This document shows, one piece after another, positions 42,497 through 53,150 of a stretch of DNA of 64,000 nucleotides. Positions within the stretch are counted from its first letter, which is position 1; each line of letters starts with the position of its first letter. The DNA comes from Limnephilus marmoratus (taxonomy: Eukaryota; Arthropoda; Insecta; Trichoptera; Limnephilidae): contig OU862915.1 of assembly GCA_917880885.1 (NCBI GenBank), forward strand, positions 38,324,676 to 38,388,675. Reading direction: 5' to 3'. The translations under genes and the position numbers were made by a program. The notes beneath the pieces were generated by a model that was given only the letters and a program-made list of their open reading frames with translations, did no database searches and was not told the origin of the DNA.

Positions 42497-44349
42497 AATA
42501 AAGTGCTGAGAAACAGAATAAATAGAGAGTCAAGAATAGCCAAAGAAACATTCTACCAGAATAAATGCGATGAGATAAACGACGACCTCAAGAGAGGAAA
42601 TATAGAAAGAGCTCACGCTGCGGTGAAAGACTTCTTTGGGATGAGAGTTGGAAAGGGTAATGCAATAGAAGGAGAAGACGGCAAAATACTTTTCGAAAAT
42701 GACCAAATAGGAGAAAGATGGAAAAGATACCTCGAAATGCTGTACAATGGGAAGGGAAATAGTGACAACGAAACATTGATAGAAAGAGAAAATGAGGTAG
42801 ACGCAGATGATTTGGGAGATCCCATCACTAGAGAAGAGTTTGATCTCGCACTGAAAAACCTCAAAAACGGGAAAGCACCCGGAATCGATGACGTTCCGGC
42901 TGAACTAATTAAACCAGCAGGAAAAGGAACTATAGATGCCCTGTTTAAAATGATACAGACAATGTATAAGACTGGAAAGATACCAGAGGATTTCGAGAAA
43001 TGCCTAATTGTTACATTACCAAAGAAAGCAGGCACGACGAAATGTGAACAACACAGAACTCTTAGCCTAATATCTCATGCCTCAAAAATATTGACTAATA
43101 TCATTCTAAAAAGAATCGAACCAAAAGTAGAGAACATCCTTTCCGGAGATCAGTATGGCTTTAGAAGAGGTGTAGGAACCAGAGAAGCAATATTGTCGCT
43201 ACGAATACTACTTGAAAAAAGAATAAAGAGAAACCAAAACACATTCATCGCATTCATAGACCTGGAAAAAGCTTTCGATAAAGTAGAATGGAAAAGACTC
43301 TTCGAGATTCTGAAGAGAATTGATATCAAATATAGAGATAGACGAATAATCCAGGCGCTATACAAGAATGAGGCCGCTATAATTAGATGTGACAATGATA
43401 CAAAAGAAGCCAGTATAAGACAAGGGGTGAGACAGGGATGCTCTCTGTCACCTGTTCTTTTTAACGCTTATATACAAAGTGCGATTGACGACTTGAGAGA
43501 GAGAATGAGTCACAGAAAAGGTGTAAAGATACACGGGCAAAAGGTGGATATGATAAGGTTTGCTGACGATATTGCATTGGTTGCTGAAAGCGAAGAAGAA
43601 CTGCAAGAGGCCTTAACAACCATGCAAAGCATTCTCCAAAATAACTATAACATGAAGATAAATAAAGACAAAACAAAGCTGCTGACTGTAGGCCGAACGC
43701 AACATCAGATGCGAATAGAGATGTCAGGAGTTCCACTAAAGAACGCCAAGGAGTTTGTCTATCTCGGGAGCAAAATAACATGGGACGGTCGGTCTAAGAG
43801 CGATGTCGACAGCCGTATACACCAGGCTAGGCTTGCTTTCAATAAAAGGTCGAAAATAATTGAATCAAATAATATAGACCTAAAGCTGAGAATACTCCTA
43901 ATCAAGACCTATGTATGGAGTATCTTGATGTACGGCTGCGAAACATGGTGCCTATCCAAAAGAGATAAACGGAGACTAGAGGCTTTTGAGATGTGGTCCT
44001 ATAGAAAACTATTAGGAATTTCCTGGAGAGACCACATTACAAATGAGGAGGTTCTCCAAAGAATCGAAGGAGGAAGGCACCTGCTCAGGACCTTGTCCGA
44101 AAGGCGTGCAAGATGGATCGGCCATGTAATACGACAAGAAGGCCTCTTGCATTCCATAATGGAGGGTATGACCGAGGGGACAAACTCTAGGGGACGCCCA
44201 CGCCGAGAGTACCTGGAGGACCTGCTGGTGGACGTGCGCTGCTTATCATATGCAGACCTCAAAAGAGCCGCACAAGACAGGGAAGAATGGAAGAGGAAAC
44301 TAAAGAAAATTGCTGCAAACCAATCCCAGGATTGAAACCAGAGAGAGAG
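42497..44349 (+). mobile_element. 5'-truncated LINE insertion with 10-bp target duplication
   Basis: The insertion is flanked on both sides by AACTGAATCT (42487-42496 and 44350-44359). Its 3' end is a GA-rich tail (CCAGAGAGAGAG) directly after the stop codon region. The same 3' end is found in the second copy at 46152-46480, which confirms the edge. Confidence 0.85.
42503..44335 (+). CDS. LINE reverse transcriptase, truncated at the N-terminus
   Basis: 610 codons without a stop. Order: a linker, then RT with NGKAPGIDDVPAELIK near 129, the fingers region LPKKAG (TLSLISHASKI near 187), QYGFRRGVGTREAI near 215, FIDLEKAFDKVEW near 249, QGVRQGCSLSPVLFN near 307 and the catalytic FADD near 352, then YGCETWCLSKRDKRRLEAFE near 480 and RWIGHVIRQEGLL near 535. 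The APE-type endonuclease that should come first is missing because of 5' truncation. The first ATG-like start (TTG/CTG region 42503) is not a natural start; coding continues from the insertion edge at 42497. RTE- or L1-like in style; clade not settled. The intact frame suggests a young insertion. Confidence 0.9.
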   Translation: MLRNRINRESRIAKETFYQNKCDEINDDLKRGNIERAHAAVKDFFGMRVGKGNAIEGEDGKILFENDQIGERWKRYLEMLYNGKGNSDNETLIERENEVDADDLGDPITREEFDLALKNLKNGKAPGIDDVPAELIKPAGKGTIDALFKMIQTMYKTGKIPEDFEKCLIVTLPKKAGTTKCEQHRTLSLISHASKILTNIILKRIEPKVENILSGDQYGFRRGVGTREAILSLRILLEKRIKRNQNTFIAFIDLEKAFDKVEWKRLFEILKRIDIKYRDRRIIQALYKNEAAIIRCDNDTKEASIRQGVRQGCSLSPVLFNAYIQSAIDDLRERMSHRKGVKIHGQKVDMIRFADDIALVAESEEELQEALTTMQSILQNNYNMKINKDKTKLLTVGRTQHQMRIEMSGVPLKNAKEFVYLGSKITWDGRSKSDVDSRIHQARLAFNKRSKIIESNNIDLKLRILLIKTYVWSILMYGCETWCLSKRDKRRLEAFEMWSYRKLLGISWRDHITNEEVLQRIEGGRHLLRTLSERRARWIGHVIRQEGLLHSIMEGMTEGTNSRGRPRREYLEDLLVDVRCLSYADLKRAAQDREEWKRKLKKIAANQSQD

Positions 44350-44683
44350 AACTGAATCTCTGATTTTATAGAAAGAAACACAAATTAAATCACCTCAAAC
44401 TCAAACTGCAATAGCACGTTATGTCGTAACCTCAAATGATCGTGTTTGCAAGCAATTCAATAAGACAATGAAATACTAGCAAACTAAAGAAAAAAAAAAA
44501 CAAAATAAACACTACTCATAAACGAAAGGGCCCAAACCACCCGAGTCCACCCGATCGTTCGTGCGGTTCGCTCATGTAACGAGTCGCCAATCAGCTATGT
44601 ATCCGGCTATTCGTCTTCAAGTTTGCACGATATTCGGTACCCGGTATCCGGAAAAACGTCTTTCCGTTTTATCTCTAATGCAG

Positions 44684-44766
44684 GGTGGCGCAAAACTACC
44701 GTTTTATTTTGAATCTGATTGTAACGTGTGATAAGATTCAAACCATATCAGTAGTTTTGCGCCACC
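44684..44766 (+). repeat. Hairpin MITE, about 83 bp
   Basis: GGTGGCGCAAAACTAC (44684-44699) and its perfect complement (44751-44766) enclose an inner TTGAATC/GATTCAA pair. It starts five bases after the end of the TIR element. No coding content. Confidence 0.65.
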
Positions 44767-44820
44767 TTTTATAAAATGTGTCCCATAACCCAACCTAACG
44801 TAACCTATTTAACCAATTTT

Positions 44821-45110
44821 TGAAGTGAAACTTCTATAGCACGGCTGTGATTTGGATTTCGGATGAAATGGAAATAACGATTAGTGCACCTACGACGCCT
44901 CTAATGCGATCATTGGCCGCTCTGATAATAATGTCACCTTTAAAGGCTCCTGTTGGTTGATATATGAAACGGAAACTAAGCGAGGTCTGCGCTCATTGGT
45001 CGCTTTGATTATGACCTCACTTTTCAAGTATTGGATGAGATTGGTAAAGTTTCGCTTCCATCGCGTGTAAACTGTACTGGGATTTGTTTTCATTACTTTT
45101 AATGATTTTT
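44821..45110 (+). repeat. Dispersed repeat family D, copy 4 (long)
   Basis: TGAAGTGAAACTTCTATAGC, then CGGCTGTGATTTGGATTTCG, matches copies at 641 and 1181. The sequence after it (TGCGATCATTGGCCGCTCTG and CTCATTGGTCGCTTTGATTA) looks like an internal 60-bp duplication. The minus-strand frame here is not convincing. Confidence 0.4.
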
Positions 45111-45442
45111 CAAAGGAGGTGTTGAAGTTGCATTATTCTGATCTGAAAATCTGAAAAATCTGAAACAGCTTAAAAACTAAACCCAAGTCCTTCATTGTTA
45201 TTTTTTCCTTTGTCTTCCTCCTTTCCTTGAAAGTCCCTACTTAGTTACTACAAAAGAAGAAGAAGGTGTTTCCTATCTACTGTGGAACGCATCTATAATA
45301 TTGCACAAAATCTAAATTTACCTAAATCAAATGAGTTGAAAAAATCGCAGTGATATCGTTCACATCTCGCTTTCGAAATCTCGTATAAAAATAATCGTAA
45401 AAAATACTAATAATATACCAAAAGTGTCGGTAATTGTGAACT

Positions 45443-45560
45443 ATGTATAGTTGTGCCGTTATTGTGGTGTGCAGCCAGCATCAAGATCGACCGGGAACAG
45501 CAGATGAACCCATAGGTAGGGACTTTCTCTTTCCATTTGCCAAATCCTGTGATTGAGGTT
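45443..45560 (+). pseudogene. Possible THAP-finger fragment
   Basis: ATG at 45443 reads MYSCAVIVVCSQHQDR. With one frame change the continuation gives GTFSFHLPNPVIE, which resembles the start of a THAP domain (C...C....SFHxFP). THAP fingers occur in P-element-like transposases and in host proteins. It is very short and frameshifted; chance similarity is possible. Confidence 0.2.
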
Positions 45561-45879
45561 TAAAACGAAGTCAACTGTCTTGTTTAACAAAAAATAGATT
45601 TACAGTCCACCATCTCTCTCGTGTTACGATATTGTTCGTGACACAGGGTGTTTTAACGTAATGATGTTTTATTCATTTTTAAATGACGAATTACAAATTC
45701 TGTAAGTATATAGTAGTAGGTATATGTAAGTACTTAATAAAACTTATGTGTTCAAAACTAGCGTTTGTAGATCGATATGAATATATGTATAGACATATTT
45801 AAGCCACTTTTTAAAATTCTTTTAGTTCTTTATTATCTAGATACAAGAATAGCGCATATGTCTATGGTGAACTCATTTG

Positions 45880-46000
45880 CGACGGCGCGCGGCGCGGCGA
45901 GAAGCGGTCATTAGCGGGGCGAGTAGAGGTCAGTAGGTATCTAGTTGACCGCGACGAGTTACTTTGCTGTCTGGGGCCAACCCAGTTCTCGACATTATTA
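45880..46000. other. GC-rich patch
   Basis: A short GC-rich island (GCGACGGCGCGCGGCGCGGC near 45881) in AT-rich DNA. No frame or repeat partner in the window. It could be the edge of a transposon or an old CpG-rich repeat. 45110-45440 and 45560-45880 show nothing else. Confidence 0.4.
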
Positions 46001-46151
46001 TTAAGGGAAGCCTACTGTGGTCGTGTTTATGAATCTGTCAGAAACATTTCTGAAAAACACCGTTATGGCATTTAGCAGTGCTTATTATATGGTTATCTTT
46101 TGTTTTTATCTTTTCTTATTATATGGTTATCTTTTATTTTTGGTTTTGTTT

Positions 46152-46480
46152 TCCTGGAGAGACCACATTACAAATGAAGAAGTTCTCCAAAGAATCGAAG
46201 GAGGAAGGCACCTGCTCAGGACCTTGTTCGAAAGGCGCGCAAGATGGATCGGCCATGTAATAAGACAAGAAGGCCTCTTGCATGCCATAATGGAGGGTAT
46301 GACCGAGGGGACAAACGCTAGGGGACGCCCACGCCGAGAGTACCTGGAGGACCTGCTGGTGGACGTGCGCTGCTCATCATATGCAGATTTCAAAAGAGCC
46401 GCACAAGACAGGGAAGAGTGGAAGAAACAAATAGATGACATTGCTGCAAACCAATCCTAGGATTGAAACCAGAGAGAGAG
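46152..46480 (+). pseudogene. LINE 3' end, second copy of the 42503 family
   Basis: From TCCTGGAGAGACCACATTAC onwards this matches 44021-44350 with few changes: RWIGHVIRQEGLLHAIMEG and REYLEDLLVDVRCSSYADFK, stop TAG at 46458-46460, then the same CCAGAGAGAGAGA tail. The bases after the tail (ATCTTTTGT) also occur at about 46095, before the insertion, a possible but not certain target duplication. A 27-bp unit (TTATTATATGGTTATCTTTT...) is repeated at 46082 and 46117. Confidence 0.8.
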
Positions 46481-46489
46481 ATCTTTTGT

Positions 46490-47715
46490 AAAGGAATGGC
46501 AATACCCTTGATAATAAATTTTAACTTTGTGATAATAATGGTAATATATTTATTCAACAAATAAATCATAAAACTGACACAAAATGTGATAAAAGATTAA
46601 AAAAACTTCAGAAAACGGCATTGCTACCTGTTGACAGTTTGACAATGCCTTCAAAAGGCGAGGTAGTTCTCACGCGCACGTGTGTTGGTATTTAAATCAT
46701 AATTTTACTCTCACATTCAAGGTACGATTGAATTCACTCTCAATACAAAGTTAGCGAACGTAAAACAAAGATTATAGTAGTTTGAAAACAGCACAACGTA
46801 TGAAACAATTCACAAACACAATGCCAAACGTGTGTTGAGCGAACTGCACGCTGGGAAACTTTAAAGGCTTCAGTTGATTGAAACTTACTCTGAATGAGAA
46901 AACTGTTTTGAACACAGAATTAAAAGCATATGGGTCTATTGAGAAGGGAAGCCAAAGTTTACCACGAATGCATAAAATAGCAGTATTCAGTATTCACGGC
47001 TGCATTTGAAGTGAAATAATACGTTGTAGTAAAACGTCATGTCCATTTTAAAAGTTTGTTTTTCATTTTGTGTTTTGTGGAGTATGTTATTCATTAAACA
47101 ATTTAATTTCCTTGTGTATGTGTGTGACATTTTCAAAATCTAAGTTCATACATTTACGCACATTATGGGTCAAAAGGTTTTTTTTAAATGATTTAACCTT
47201 TCGTAAAAAAAAAACAAACAAAAAAATTTTATATCCCAAAAAACTACTTTTTAGTAATTTGTTTTTGTTTTGTAAAATGAAGAGAGGTGGGGAAGGGGAG
47301 GGGTTAGATGTGGAAAAATGGAATGATGGTCAAAAAAACTCTTTTAACTCATTTTAGAATAATTTCTCCAATTTAACCACTTTCCTCCCCATAACCATCT
47401 CCCACCACCTCCCGGATGCTCTGTCGTCTTCTAACATTTTTTCTTTCTCTTTATTTTAACTTTAATATAATATATTGTAAGTGTCTGTTATTAGGCTAGT
47501 TTATAATAATACTGCGCTGAAGAAGGATAGGAAATTTCCAAAACTGGTTGACACATTTTTAAATTATAATTAAGTGGTTAGAAACAAAAATAATATTATT
47601 TTAATTAAATTATTTTAATATTGTATTTAATTATTGTAAAAACGTATTGCCCATCTCACTAGATGTGAAACACCTGTGTTGAGATTGCAATTTACAGAGT
47701 GGCTATTTTATTATT
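46490..47715. other. No gene seen; one weak hammerhead-like motif
   Basis: AT-rich DNA. The frame at 47070-47357 is low complexity. Near 47517, CTGAAGA is followed by GGA...TCC, AAAAC and TGGTTGACACA, the same order as the Penelope-like units elsewhere, but GAAAC is changed and stem I is not found. Confidence 0.35.
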
Positions 47716-47719
47716 AATT

Positions 47720-47905
47720 AAAAAAAAAGAAAGACAAACATTACCGGGTTACGAATAACCCAACAATGTTTGAATATCTCCTACTACCACCACAGAAAGC
47801 CGAAAATGTTGCTTGTGTTGTGATGGAGGACTTAGCCAGCCGAGGAATCGAACACGCGACCCTCGTGTGGGACCCAAGCGCTATGCCCACTCAACCACTG
47901 ACCAG
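47720..47905 (-). mobile_element. tRNA-derived SINE (second family), copy 2
   Basis: Minus-strand head AGTGGTTGAGTGGGCATAGC, then TGGGTCCCACACGAGGGTCG and CGTGTTCGATTCC (consensus B box). The body matches 25690-25873 (AACATTGTTGGGTTATTCGT, AACCCGG). Both copies keep 'CTACTACCACCACA' on the plus strand. Confidence 0.75.
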
Positions 47906-48096
47906 TCAAAGGTTGTTAGGTTTTGTTGACTTAATATTGTGAAAATGAGAGATGAAAATAAAATCAGTTTTTTTATTGTATAATTATAATGTCAGGCTAA
48001 AAAAATTGATAGCTTTCATCGATACTAAAATATTTTCCTTACATTTTTGATTCATTGTTATCATCCAAAATCTTTTGGTGAGCATATACATAGTAA

Positions 48097-48599
48097 GGTA
48101 GGGGTGGGGCTAGTTGAGCATAGGTAATGCAATTGATATAGCTCAAACACTACAAATCACAATGATTCAAATGGCGGAAAGAATGGGCCGAGGGAGGAGA
48201 ATATAACATGCGATCGTCAGTTGCCGCGTAGTAACTTCAATTTTTAAATATCAAGCCGGGGCTAATGGTGTAGTTATTGCACAACTTGAGAGAAGAAACT
48301 TCACGAGAGACTTATTATCAACTTATTGTTTTCGTAACAATATTGGATTTATTCTTTCTATTGATCAACGTCCCCCACACCCTTGCTCATGTTACCCCAC
48401 CCATGGGGCAGGTTGGACAACTATGATCTTTCTTATGTATAGGACATTTCCTTATAAATTATACCCCTAATTGTGTCTGGAAGCGTTTAGAGCATGCTAA
48501 ATTATGTACCTGTTCAATAATAAAGGTATTGAAACAGTCTGATGCACCGTTTACTCAATATGACTAAGTGAAAATTTGCTCAACTAGCCCCGCCCTACC
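48097..48599 (+). mobile_element. TIR element, about 500 bp
   Basis: GGTAGGGGTGGGGCTAGTTG then AGCA at the left is matched by TGCTCAACTAGCCCCGCCCT then ACC at the right, with one gap. Inside are GGGCAGGTTGGACAAC and no reading frame. No target duplication is clear, so the superfamily is open. 48600-49290 has no gene. Confidence 0.65.
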
Positions 48600-49294
48600 C
48601 TACCCCTCGAAAACTATTAAATAGCAAATATAATGTGCTTTTTATTGCAAGGCCCGAAAGTTCCTCAAAAGTAATCTAAGGTAAAATGAAACACGATGTA
48701 ACAAGTGACAATGTTTACAATACGTATTTGTTCGTACATTTGAACATGAATATGATATTATCCAGTAAAAAATGTAATTTCGTTACATTACGAAGGTTAT
48801 TATATTTTAAGGGTTTCAATTCGAATAATTTTTTGGCAATTACTGCTTCGTTTTCATTTTAGGCTTATTTCATCGTTGACGAAAAACTAATCCTTCTTTT
48901 AGCCCGAATACGGCCAGATTACGTTCGTGAGCTGATCAAAAAAAAATTATGGGATTAAAAATTTACCTTCTGGGAAATTTTTTTAATCCCTCAGCATTAG
49001 ACAATAATGAAAAATTAAGAGGGTTTTTTTTAATGGCAGCCATTTCCAACCGATTTGCAATATAACAACATTGAAATTTCACAAATTTTCTTCCAGTGGG
49101 GAAGGTTTTATGAATAATAAAATAAAATCATTGTAATAAAGTAGTGTCAAAGTAATTGTATTATTTTTACCTTACATACTACGAGAATTTGCCATTGAAA
49201 ATGTCTTCCATAATTTGTGCACTTTATGGAAGTGCAAAAAAGTTGTAAAACAATGTTGACAACTAGAAACTAAATACAAAAATAAAAACTATAA

Positions 49295-49400
49295 ATAGAC
49301 CGCCTCAGTACAGGAATCCCAATTGAGGAGGACTGTGTATTCTTAAATTATAATAACATGTACAAACTTTGTAATAAACTAATAAAATTAATTACATAAA
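49295..49400 (+). mobile_element. LINE 3' end with GGCCTCA-type hairpin, copy 1
   Basis: ACCGCCTCAGTACAGGAATC, then CCAATTGAGGAGG, forms a short hairpin and is followed by AT-rich sequence. The same arrangement (GGAGGCCTCAGCACAGGTAT, then CCCATTGAGGCC) occurs at 56915 and a diverged one at 61905. A conserved 3' hairpin before an A/T tail is usual for some non-LTR families. Confidence 0.4.
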
Positions 49401-49643
49401 AAAATCGTATTAAAATGGATCCCACCACGAATCAATGGTTTCAAAATCTGCGTTTTCAATGTTGCCTTTTCAAATTTGCTTATAAACAAGTTTAGTTAAA
49501 CTGGGATATTCTATATATCAATTAAATAGTCCTGAATTCGTTGGGAATTCATATGTCATGTATTTTGGTTTAAAAATGTGTAATTTCTAGTACTTAGTAA
49601 ATGTTTAAAAATTATAAATTCATACTATAATTTTAATTATACC

Positions 49644-49890
49644 ATTATTAATGTTCTCCAAAATGACCTAGAAAGAATCTCAACCTTGCGATCTCTCGAA
49701 AAAAACCATTCCTTTGTTCTGAATGCAATTATTAATGTTCTCCAAAATGACCTTCAAAGAATCACATCCTTGCAATTTTGTCAAGGGTATAAAGAAACCA
49801 TTCCTTCGTCCCGAATGCAATAATTAATGTTCTCAATAGTTGTCTTGATAGAATCTCATTCTTTTGTTATCTTCAACGAAATCATTCCTT
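49644..49890 (+). repeat. Tandem array, unit 85-92 bp, three copies
   Basis: Units start ATTATTAATGTTCTCCAAAA near 49644 and 49729 and AATAATTAATGTTCTC near 49819. Each continues with AGAATC(T/A)CA, ATCCTTGC and AACCATTCCTT. Divergence is moderate. The AT-rich DNA after it ends in (AAATA)n at 50005-50040. Confidence 0.7.
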
Positions 49891-51589
49891 TGTTAAGAGA
49901 ATTATGAACTAAATGTGTAATTTGGATGTTTTAAAATGGGAAATCTTCTCAGTTGGACAGGTAAAGCATCATTTTGTAATGTATTATATTGTAATATATA
50001 TAAAAATAAATAAACAAATAAAATAAATAAATAAATAAAATATATATGAATAAGTAAAGTAACTAGTTCAGTAAAAGTAATCCTGTTTTTTGTATCGTGT
50101 TATTTGTACATTTTACAGATAATTCAACTATATTACTCGAACCCTCCGGCACCAGAACTTTTTTATAAGGGGGTAATAAACTTAGAAAAAAAAATAATCC
50201 CGTTAAAACCAAAGTTTTTCTTTTCTAATAGATGAATTTTTAAAGGTTTTTTTTATGAAATTTAAAAAAAAAATATTTGACTAGGGACTGAACCTTCCTA
50301 CCCAGTGATCAGAATCAACCGCGCTAGCAATAGCCAGGGCAAATCAGAGAAATGCATTATGTCCGCTTTCAGAGAAATGCATATGTACATGTCCGCTTGT
50401 GTATAAGTTGTTATAATGCCTTTGCATCGAACACAAGTCTATCTGCCGAGTCTCAGCTTGATCGGTTATCAGGAAGTGGGTTATTTTCCAAGATTTCACT
50501 CCTTTCATACAACCATTCGATCAATAAAACAGAAATATTATTTTAAAAGTACTATTTATGAAAAAGCAATAGATGTAAACAGAATAGAAAAAAAATATTC
50601 GAATTTACAGATCATCATTTAGATCAGAGGTTCCCAAACTTATTTTTCTCGTAGACCCCTTTCAAAATTTTACTGATTTTGGTGGACCCCCTGCTGCTAC
50701 ATTTCTATCATATTCCCAAAACTCATCAAAAATGTGAACATTTAAAGATCTAACGATGGAAATTTGCGTCGCGGCTGAGTTCCAACCCTAAATTCGGAGT
50801 GGTATAAATAAAAAGAAAAATAGTGTATTTTCTTGTGTTCTATTTATTAAAATAATATGATTACAGACTTAGGAGAGAAATACAGAAGATGACTCAAAAA
50901 AAATTTTTATTTCATAAATTGTTATTGTAACTATTTAAGAATATGTTCCCAAAGTTTTAAGTAAAAATTTCAATTCGTTCCGGTGTTGAGGGTGTTTGCG
51001 CCGAACCGTGTGAAAACTTGAAACGCATTTTTCTCGACTAGCGACGAAACGACTAGCTCAGAAAGTTTTTAACCAAATATTTTTAAAATGTGCAGATACC
51101 GTATTTATATAAAAATGCTCTATGTGAACTGAAATTCGTGGTAATATCATTGTCCAAAGTATTTTTTAATTGCAATTTTTTTTTTGAAAAATGGAAAAAA
51201 ATTAAGGTTCCCTGTTTACCTGTAAAAAAATTTATTTCCATTTTTGGGAAAAGTTAGGTTTCCATAAAAGATAAACATATTCTTATATTTAATTTAAAAC
51301 CCTATTGATTGATTTTAGATGAAGACTGTGGCCTCCATAATGCACACAAAAGCCACGTCTGATGATGACGTTTGATGTATAGCAGCTGATAATTTTCTTA
51401 TTTTCCGAGGAAATGCTTCGAAGTATTCACAATATTTTCTTAAATAGATGTATAAAACGACCTCAAAGATTCAATAAATTATACACATTTCTTCCATGCC
51501 AAAAAAATTCATGAAAATCATAAAAAAAACTAGTCCTGTATTTCCCACCTTAACAGAATTAAATATCGATTAGTAATAATAATAATAAT

Positions 51590-51847
51590 GAGATTAAAAG
51601 AATTTGGCATTCTCGGACTATAAAAATATTACCATTTGTTATTTCGGCCACTGGCATAATACCTAGGAATCTGATTCAAAATTTAAGCATATTAGATTTG
51701 TCAAAGAATTTGTATATAAAAATGCAAAAAGCAGTAATTTTAAATACATGTAGGATTACAAAAGATTTTTTAAATATTTATATTGAGGGATCAGTAGGAT
51801 TTATAGGTTCAATTAGAAATGCCACAGAGCCGAACCCTCTGATATGA
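51590..51847 (+). pseudogene. LINE C-terminal fragment inside the hAT element
   Basis: 85 codons to the TGA at 51845 read SRTIKILPFVISATGIIPRN, then LYIKMQKAVILNTCRITKDF. This matches the closing block of a family of non-LTR polyproteins ([IV]xPxVISAxGxxPxxL ... MQKAVxLNTCRIxRxFL). The 3' UTR holds TATATAGCGCTG and AAGAGCGCTGTACAAA (52091-52137), an inverted GCGCT pair common in such 3' ends. The rest of the protein is missing. Confidence 0.7.
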
Positions 51848-52157
51848 AAATATCTGGAGTCGGTGAATTATATTCCCATTTGGTCTCTAGTAGGTTGACA
51901 TGTTGTTCTTGTATTGTTTTGTATTTATAATACTTATATAGTGCAATTGCATAACGTGGATTCACTAGATGATCATTTGGGGAAGTGTATGAAAGGGTTT
52001 AGTTTTTCCTTCTTTTTTTTTTTTTTGGGGGGAAAATTTAACCCGGACATTTAAATCTGGTGCGTAAAAATAATAAATTTGGACAACTTATATAGCGCTG
52101 TTTTTGCGAAAAATCGCCTCAAGAGCGCTGTACAAATTAACATGGATTTTACATTAG

Positions 52158-52495
52158 AATTTACTTAACTTAGGAGGCTAGATAACAACTCGTCTTGCAG
52201 CTATCAAGCGCATGGATTATTGAAATTCTAGCCCCCCGATAAATTAAATAAAATATCTTTTTATACGTATGTATTTCAATTTACTTAACTATGTAGGGGG
52301 CTAGATAACCACTCGTCTTGCAGCTATCAAGCGCATGGACTGTTGGAATTCTAGCCCCCCAATAAATTAAATAAAATATCTTTTTATACGTACGTATTCT
52401 AATTTACTTAACTATGTAGGAGGCTAGGTATCAACTCGTCTTGCAGCTATCAAGCGCATGGATTATTGGAATTCTTGCCCCCCAATAATACATTT
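52158..52495 (+). repeat. Tandem array, unit 120-123 bp, three copies
   Basis: Units start AATTTACTTAACT at 52158, 52278 and 52401. Each carries GGAGGCTAG, CAACTCGTCTTGCAGCTATC, AAGCGCATGGA and TCTAGCCCCCCAATAAATTA. Identity is high, so expansion is fairly recent. The third unit is cut short. The array follows the LINE fragment and may derive from its 3' UTR. Confidence 0.85.
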
Positions 52496-52529
52496 ACCTT
52501 CTGTATTTAATAATCTACTTAACATCCTT

Positions 52530-52590
52530 AGTCTAACTTAATCTAACTTAATCTACTTAATCTAACTTAACCTAACTTAATCTTACTCAC
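52530..52590 (+). repeat. Short minisatellite (CTAACTTAAT)n
   Basis: About five steps of TCTAACTTAATC with single-base changes. Simple repeat; no further role visible. Confidence 0.6.
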
Positions 52591-52829
52591 ACATACTCAA
52601 AACATATATGTATTTAATAAATCTGCAGTTCATAAAAACAATTGCAAAGAAACCATAAAAATAACACGTAATCAACGCTAACGAAAATGTATATATACTC
52701 GTAATACACTGTGATAATAAATTGTCACTGTGAACTGTTAATTAATAAAGTTTTTTAATTTTTCATTTATCACTCCATACGTACGGCACAGGTAGAAACC
52801 GAAGAGCGCGGGCTCAGTCCCATGACTTC

Positions 52830-53150
52830 CTAGTCCATGTGCTTAGGGGCGGGGGGCAGGCGCGGGCGGTTGGCAGCGGGGGCAGCTAGGGATGCAGAGA
52901 TTGCAGAGGTCATCAGTTGGTTTTCTTCTCTGGTGCGTTTCTTAGAAGGCCGCTTCGGTGGCCCACACACCGAACGGGTCATATGGTCCACAGTCGTAAA
53001 TACAGCGACTGCGGGCGTAACAGCGAGCAGCGGGGTTGCAGTAAAGGTGCGGGGGGTGCGCAGGGGTACGGCTATGACACCCAACAACCGAACAAATGAC
53101 CAAATCTGGTAAATGTTCGCTACCGATCCTGGGTTTGAAACACTTCGCAT
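52830..53150 (-). CDS. GC-rich unassigned frame, 106 codons
   Basis: The minus-strand frame runs from 53150 to the TAG at 52830 and ends CGPPKRPSKKRTREENQLMT, SAISASLAAPAANRPRLPPA, PKHMD. The basic stretch KRPSKKR and Ala/Pro-rich end look like a nuclear protein C-terminus. This 330-bp block is far more GC-rich than the DNA on both sides, including the hAT element that carries it. No family is recognised, and an ATG at 53150 may not be the true start. It could be a captured host exon, a retrocopy end or a GC-rich repeat with a chance frame. Confidence 0.3.
   Translation of the reverse strand: MRSVSNPGSVANIYQIWSFVRLLGVIAVPLRTPRTFTATPLLAVTPAVAVFTTVDHMTRSVCGPPKRPSKKRTREENQLMTSAISASLAAPAANRPRLPPAPKHMD

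Larger units (their letters stand above)
42130..44678 (+). mobile_element. TIR-bounded element split by a LINE
   Basis: The ends are TTAGAGATAAAACGGA (42130-42145) and its complement (44663-44678). Next to the left end is TATCCGATATTCGGCC; next to the right end is GATATTCGGTACCCGGTATC. The 8 bases outside do not match, so the target duplication is lost or the edges lie elsewhere. Apart from the LINE (42497-44349) the element is about 700 bp without a frame. hAT-like by general appearance; uncertain. Confidence 0.55.

Noticed and set aside
43461..43781. Minus-strand frames across the 42503 LINE
   Set aside because: They are shadows of the intact reverse transcriptase frame and have no motifs.
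45880..46000. GC-rich patch as a CpG-island promoter
   Set aside because: It is only about 100 bases long, no gene starts near it, and the downstream sequence is a LINE fragment.
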